DNA of 64,000 nucleotides from Fusobacteriaceae bacterium (GTDB lineage Bacteria > Fusobacteriota > Fusobacteriia > Fusobacteriales > Fusobacteriaceae), in contig JAISTB010000020.1 of the NCBI GenBank assembly GCA_031272775.1, positions 1 to 64,000 on the forward strand. Reading direction: 5' to 3'. Each line of letters starts with the position of its first letter. The first letter of the stretch is position 1. Below, in pieces: positions 61,444 to 64,000 of the stretch. The position numbers and the translations under genes are program-made. Below the pieces are notes generated by a model. That model was not told the origin of the DNA and did not search any database. It saw only the letters and a list, made by a program, of their open reading frames with translations.

Positions 61444-63201
61444 ATGAACAAATTCAGGAAACACATGAAAATCGTGATTTGGATTGTTACGATCTTATTG
61501 GTATTTTCGGGAATGGCCGCCATTGTCACCTCGGACGCCACGACGCGGGCCGTGAAAAACTTATTCAGCAAGGAAAATGACGGCAGCTACGCCTTTTTAC
61601 TGAACGGGAAAAAGGTCTCCCTCGTCGAGGTGGAACGGACTCGGGCCAACTACGGACAGCAGCTGAACGTCGGCGGATATAAGAATGTCGATCAGGATAC
61701 GCTGGGCGTCATTGCCTTTGACGAAGTGATCAACAAGCGCCTGACCCTTGAGCTTGCCGACAAGGCCGGCGTCAAAGTCGCCAACGCCGAGGCCGATCAG
61801 CGCTACGACGCGCAGGAAAAAGCCATCACGTCCCAGGGTGGAAATTTCCGCGAATGGATGCGGATGAACGGCTACGCCACGAAAGACGATCTTCTGGGCG
61901 ATATCGAAGACGGGATCAAGATGGAAAAATACCTCGCGAAATTGCAGACCGAGGCCAAAGATCCCACGGAAGAGGAAATTTCGGCCATTTACAATGAAAA
62001 CCCCGCTTATCAGGCCGCTGGAAAGACGCTGGACGACGCCCGGGGGGAAATTGTCGCCAATGTCAAAAAAGGCGCCGGAGAAAGGAATTACTACCTTGCC
62101 CTGGCCAAGGCCCAGAGCGAAAAAAAGCTTGAGCAGATCAATAAAAATTACGAAAAATACCGGCAGAAGGAAGCCTTCAGCGAAGGGGGCTATTCCGTTT
62201 CCAACGTGGACGTGGCCAGGTTGACGCTGACGCTTCTTCCCTATATCCAGGGGGACAAGGCCCAAGCCGAAGAGCAGGTCGCCTCATTTTTCAAAAAGCA
62301 GATCGCCCTCGCCAACAAAGCCAAGGAGCAGGGCATTACCCTGGATGAAAGCCTGCCGCTCCAGGTCAAGCTCATGGACTACCAGGTAGCGCTTTACGAC
62401 AAGATCCGCTCGGAGATCAAGCCTACGGACGGGGAACTTGAGGCTTACTTTGCCGAAAACAAGGCCAGTTATGACACGAAGGCCGAAGCGACGGCGGAAG
62501 TGGCCGTTATGGACGTCGATTTTTCAGACGCGGATAGAAAAGCCGCCAAGGACAAGGCCGCCGCTATCCTGAAGCAGGCCACCCCTGAAAACTTCAAGGA
62601 TCTCGCGAAGGAAAACTCCCAGGACGGCAGCGCGGCCAGCGGGGGAGACCTCGGATGGTTTACGCGGGACCAGATGGTCAAGGAATTTTCCGACGCTGTA
62701 TTTGCCGGGGAACCCGGAAAAATCTATCCCGAAGTGGTGACGAGCCAGTTCGGCGAGCACATCATTTACGTCGAAGACCTGAACCGGGAAGAGAACAAGG
62801 CCAAGGCCAGCCACATTATCATTATGCCCCAGCTGTCGCAAAAGACAAAGGACGGCGTAAAGCCAAAGCTGGACGATATGATCGCCAAGATCGGAAAAGG
62901 CGAGGCGACGCTGTTAAAGCTCAACGAATTGGATCCGAAAATCATTTACGCCAATACCTTCGCGGGCATCACGCCCGAAGGCTATGTCCCCAATATCGGC
63001 GTCCTGAAGGAATTTGCCGACGCCGTGTTTGCGAGCGGGACGGACAAGATCTCCTATGTCTTCATGGGCAACCGCTGTTTCATTTTCAAAAAAATCAGCG
63101 AGGTGAAATTTAAAGAAGGCGATTTCGCCGAACTCAAAGATAGAATCCGGAGCGATTACATCAACGCGACGGCACAGAAAGAAATCGAAAAACTGTTTTA
63201 G
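61444..63201 (+). CDS. Membrane-anchored SurA/PpiD-like peptidyl-prolyl isomerase
   Basis: This 585-residue protein probably helps fold exported proteins. One transmembrane helix (about residues 10-29) anchors it. A SurA-like N-terminal chaperone region (VINKRLTLELADKAGV) follows, then a parvulin domain near residues 345-460 with GSAASGGDLGWFTRDQMV and FGEHIIYVEDL. The C-terminal 110 residues may be a second, weaker parvulin-like domain. It lies 49 bases after the regulator gene and has its own terminator, so the two may be co-transcribed. Confidence 0.88.
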   Translation: MNKFRKHMKIVIWIVTILLVFSGMAAIVTSDATTRAVKNLFSKENDGSYAFLLNGKKVSLVEVERTRANYGQQLNVGGYKNVDQDTLGVIAFDEVINKRLTLELADKAGVKVANAEADQRYDAQEKAITSQGGNFREWMRMNGYATKDDLLGDIEDGIKMEKYLAKLQTEAKDPTEEEISAIYNENPAYQAAGKTLDDARGEIVANVKKGAGERNYYLALAKAQSEKKLEQINKNYEKYRQKEAFSEGGYSVSNVDVARLTLTLLPYIQGDKAQAEEQVASFFKKQIALANKAKEQGITLDESLPLQVKLMDYQVALYDKIRSEIKPTDGELEAYFAENKASYDTKAEATAEVAVMDVDFSDADRKAAKDKAAAILKQATPENFKDLAKENSQDGSAASGGDLGWFTRDQMVKEFSDAVFAGEPGKIYPEVVTSQFGEHIIYVEDLNREENKAKASHIIIMPQLSQKTKDGVKPKLDDMIAKIGKGEATLLKLNELDPKIIYANTFAGITPEGYVPNIGVLKEFADAVFASGTDKISYVFMGNRCFIFKKISEVKFKEGDFAELKDRIRSDYINATAQKEIEKLF

Positions 63202-63213
63202 TCGTTACTTGCG

Positions 63214-63250
63214 AAAAAGAGCAGCCTATAACGGTTTAGGCTCTTTTTTT
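63214..63250 (+). terminator. Terminator after the parvulin gene
   Basis: AAAAAGAG pairs with CTCTTTTT, with an inner CCTA/TAGG helix, followed by a T-run. It starts 13 bases after the stop codon. Confidence 0.85.
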
Positions 63251-63273
63251 CATAAATTTTTTTCTTTCTGCAA

Positions 63274-63302
63274 TTGCTATTTTGCCCAAAATATAATATA
63301 CT
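63274..63302 (+). promoter_or_regulatory. dnaG: Promoter of dnaG
   Basis: TTGCTA (63274-63279) and TATACT (63297-63302) are 17 bases apart, about 65 bases before the dnaG start. Confidence 0.65.
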
Positions 63303-63368
63303 GTAGAGTAATGTACTTTCTTTTGGGTCGTACAGGTTGTTGTTTTACTTAACGCGGGGAGAAAAATC

Positions 63369-64000
63369 GTGAGAATCAGTCCGAAAGACATGGAAACCTT
63401 AATGTCCCGGCTACGGATCGAAGACGTGGTCGGAGAGTTTGTGCATCTGGAAAAAAGAGGTTCCGGTTACCGGGGGCTCTGTCCCTTCCACAACGATACG
63501 AACCCGTCGTTTTCGGTGGACCCCAAGAGGAACATCTGCCACTGCTTTTCCTGCGGGGCCGGGGGAAATCCCGTCAGTTTTTACGCCAAATACAAGCAGA
63601 TCCCCTTTCCCGAGGCGGCCAAAGCGCTCGCCGACAAATTCGGGATTCCGATCCGGATTACGGGCGAAGATGTTCAGAAACAGGAACGGTACGAAAAATA
63701 TTACCGGATTATGGAAGAAGCCCATCGCTTTTTTCAGGATAAAATCTTTGAACCGGCGGGAACGCCGGCCCTTGAGTACCTGTCGCGGCGGGATCTGAAG
63801 CCTGACGTCATTAAGGCGCAAAAATTGGGCTACGCAACGACAAAGTGGTCCGAGCTCAACGATCATTTGATCCAAAAGGGATTCGCCCGGGAGGATTTCG
63901 CGGAGTTGGGCCTTGTCAAGGTCGGGGAAAAGGGCAGCTATGATTTTTTCCGGGGACGGATTATGTTTCCGATCTACAACGCCTCCGGCAGGCTGATCGC
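63369..64000 (+). CDS. dnaG: DNA primase, 5' part
   Basis: DnaG makes RNA primers for replication. The N-terminal CHC2 zinc-binding domain is clear: CPFH near residue 38 and CHCFSCG near residue 60. The catalytic TOPRIM domain lies beyond the window, where the frame is still open. The start is a GTG at 63369 after GGGGAG. In many bacteria dnaG is followed by rpoD, which would be the next gene to the right. Confidence 0.95.
   Translation, partial: MRISPKDMETLMSRLRIEDVVGEFVHLEKRGSGYRGLCPFHNDTNPSFSVDPKRNICHCFSCGAGGNPVSFYAKYKQIPFPEAAKALADKFGIPIRITGEDVQKQERYEKYYRIMEEAHRFFQDKIFEPAGTPALEYLSRRDLKPDVIKAQKLGYATTKWSELNDHLIQKGFAREDFAELGLVKVGEKGSYDFFRGRIMFPIYNASGRLI

Noticed and set aside
1-64000. tRNA genes, CRISPR repeats, insertion sequences and prophage genes.
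   Set aside because: Reading both strands, I saw no cloverleaf with a GTTCGA-type arm, no regularly spaced repeats, no transposase or integrase and no phage structural gene. A tRNAscan and an IS search would settle this.

Overview
The window is a continuous stretch of bacterial core genome. About half of the coding bases look like G or C, while the promoters and gaps are clearly AT-rich. Nearly every gene is a housekeeping gene, and I see no rRNA, tRNA, CRISPR array, prophage or insertion sequence. My best guess for the organism is an anaerobic, Gram-negative-like member or relative of the Fusobacteriota. The clues are a truncated secreted protein beginning MKKLAILLGTLV (the style of fusobacterial outer-membrane proteins), a large MORN/YwqK-repeat protein, an IspH-S1 fusion, type III glutamine synthetase, RNase J, zinc-free S14, DisA next to RadA, and a membrane-anchored parvulin. 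If this is right, the base composition is unusually GC-rich for that phylum. A Clostridia-like lineage cannot be excluded.

Layout, minus strand (1-45090). At the left edge is the start of a secreted protein, then a gene-free stretch (38-501). A long cluster reads leftward: rnhB-yraN-zinc ribbon-comF-unknown-tpiA-gpmI-HerA-like ATPase-ychF, then rpmF-plsX-fabH-fabD-acpP-fabF (fatty acid and phospholipid initiation), rnc, a radical SAM gene, coaD, radA and disA. Clear promoters lie in front of rnhB and rpmF. Right of that are single or short units: rluD, the MORN-repeat gene, and pyrG with an M20 amidohydrolase. Next comes a nine-gene unit from dxs through an HD-HTH protein, tlyA, two tandem C-terminal proteases, rsmI, rbgA, a small membrane protein and nfeD. 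A further unit runs DUF445-ruvB-rrf2-rsmE-mtaB-LytR_C-mreD-mrdA-rnj. The minus-strand block ends with ptsH and ispH-S1.

Layout, plus strand (45415-64000). glnN has two promoters and its own terminator. The S10-spc ribosomal operon follows with 22 genes, rpsJ to secY, closed by a strong terminator directly after secY. Then come a decayed DUF4143 ATPase, a sigma-54-activator-like regulator with an altered GAFTGA loop (GAFQGA), a SurA/PpiD-like chaperone, and the 5' part of dnaG at the right edge.

No obvious new defence or biosynthetic system is visible. The points most worth a second look are regulatory RNA candidates and odd proteins. The RNA candidates are the rpsJ-rplC spacer, the pyrG leader terminator, the hairpin in front of rnc, the acpP-fabF hairpins and a set of perfect 9-5-9 palindromes. 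The proteins are the HD-HTH fusion overlapping dxs, the GAFQGA activator, the tandem proteases, the divergent DXS and an acidic orphan protein. Non-ATG starts are frequent, even in ribosomal protein genes.
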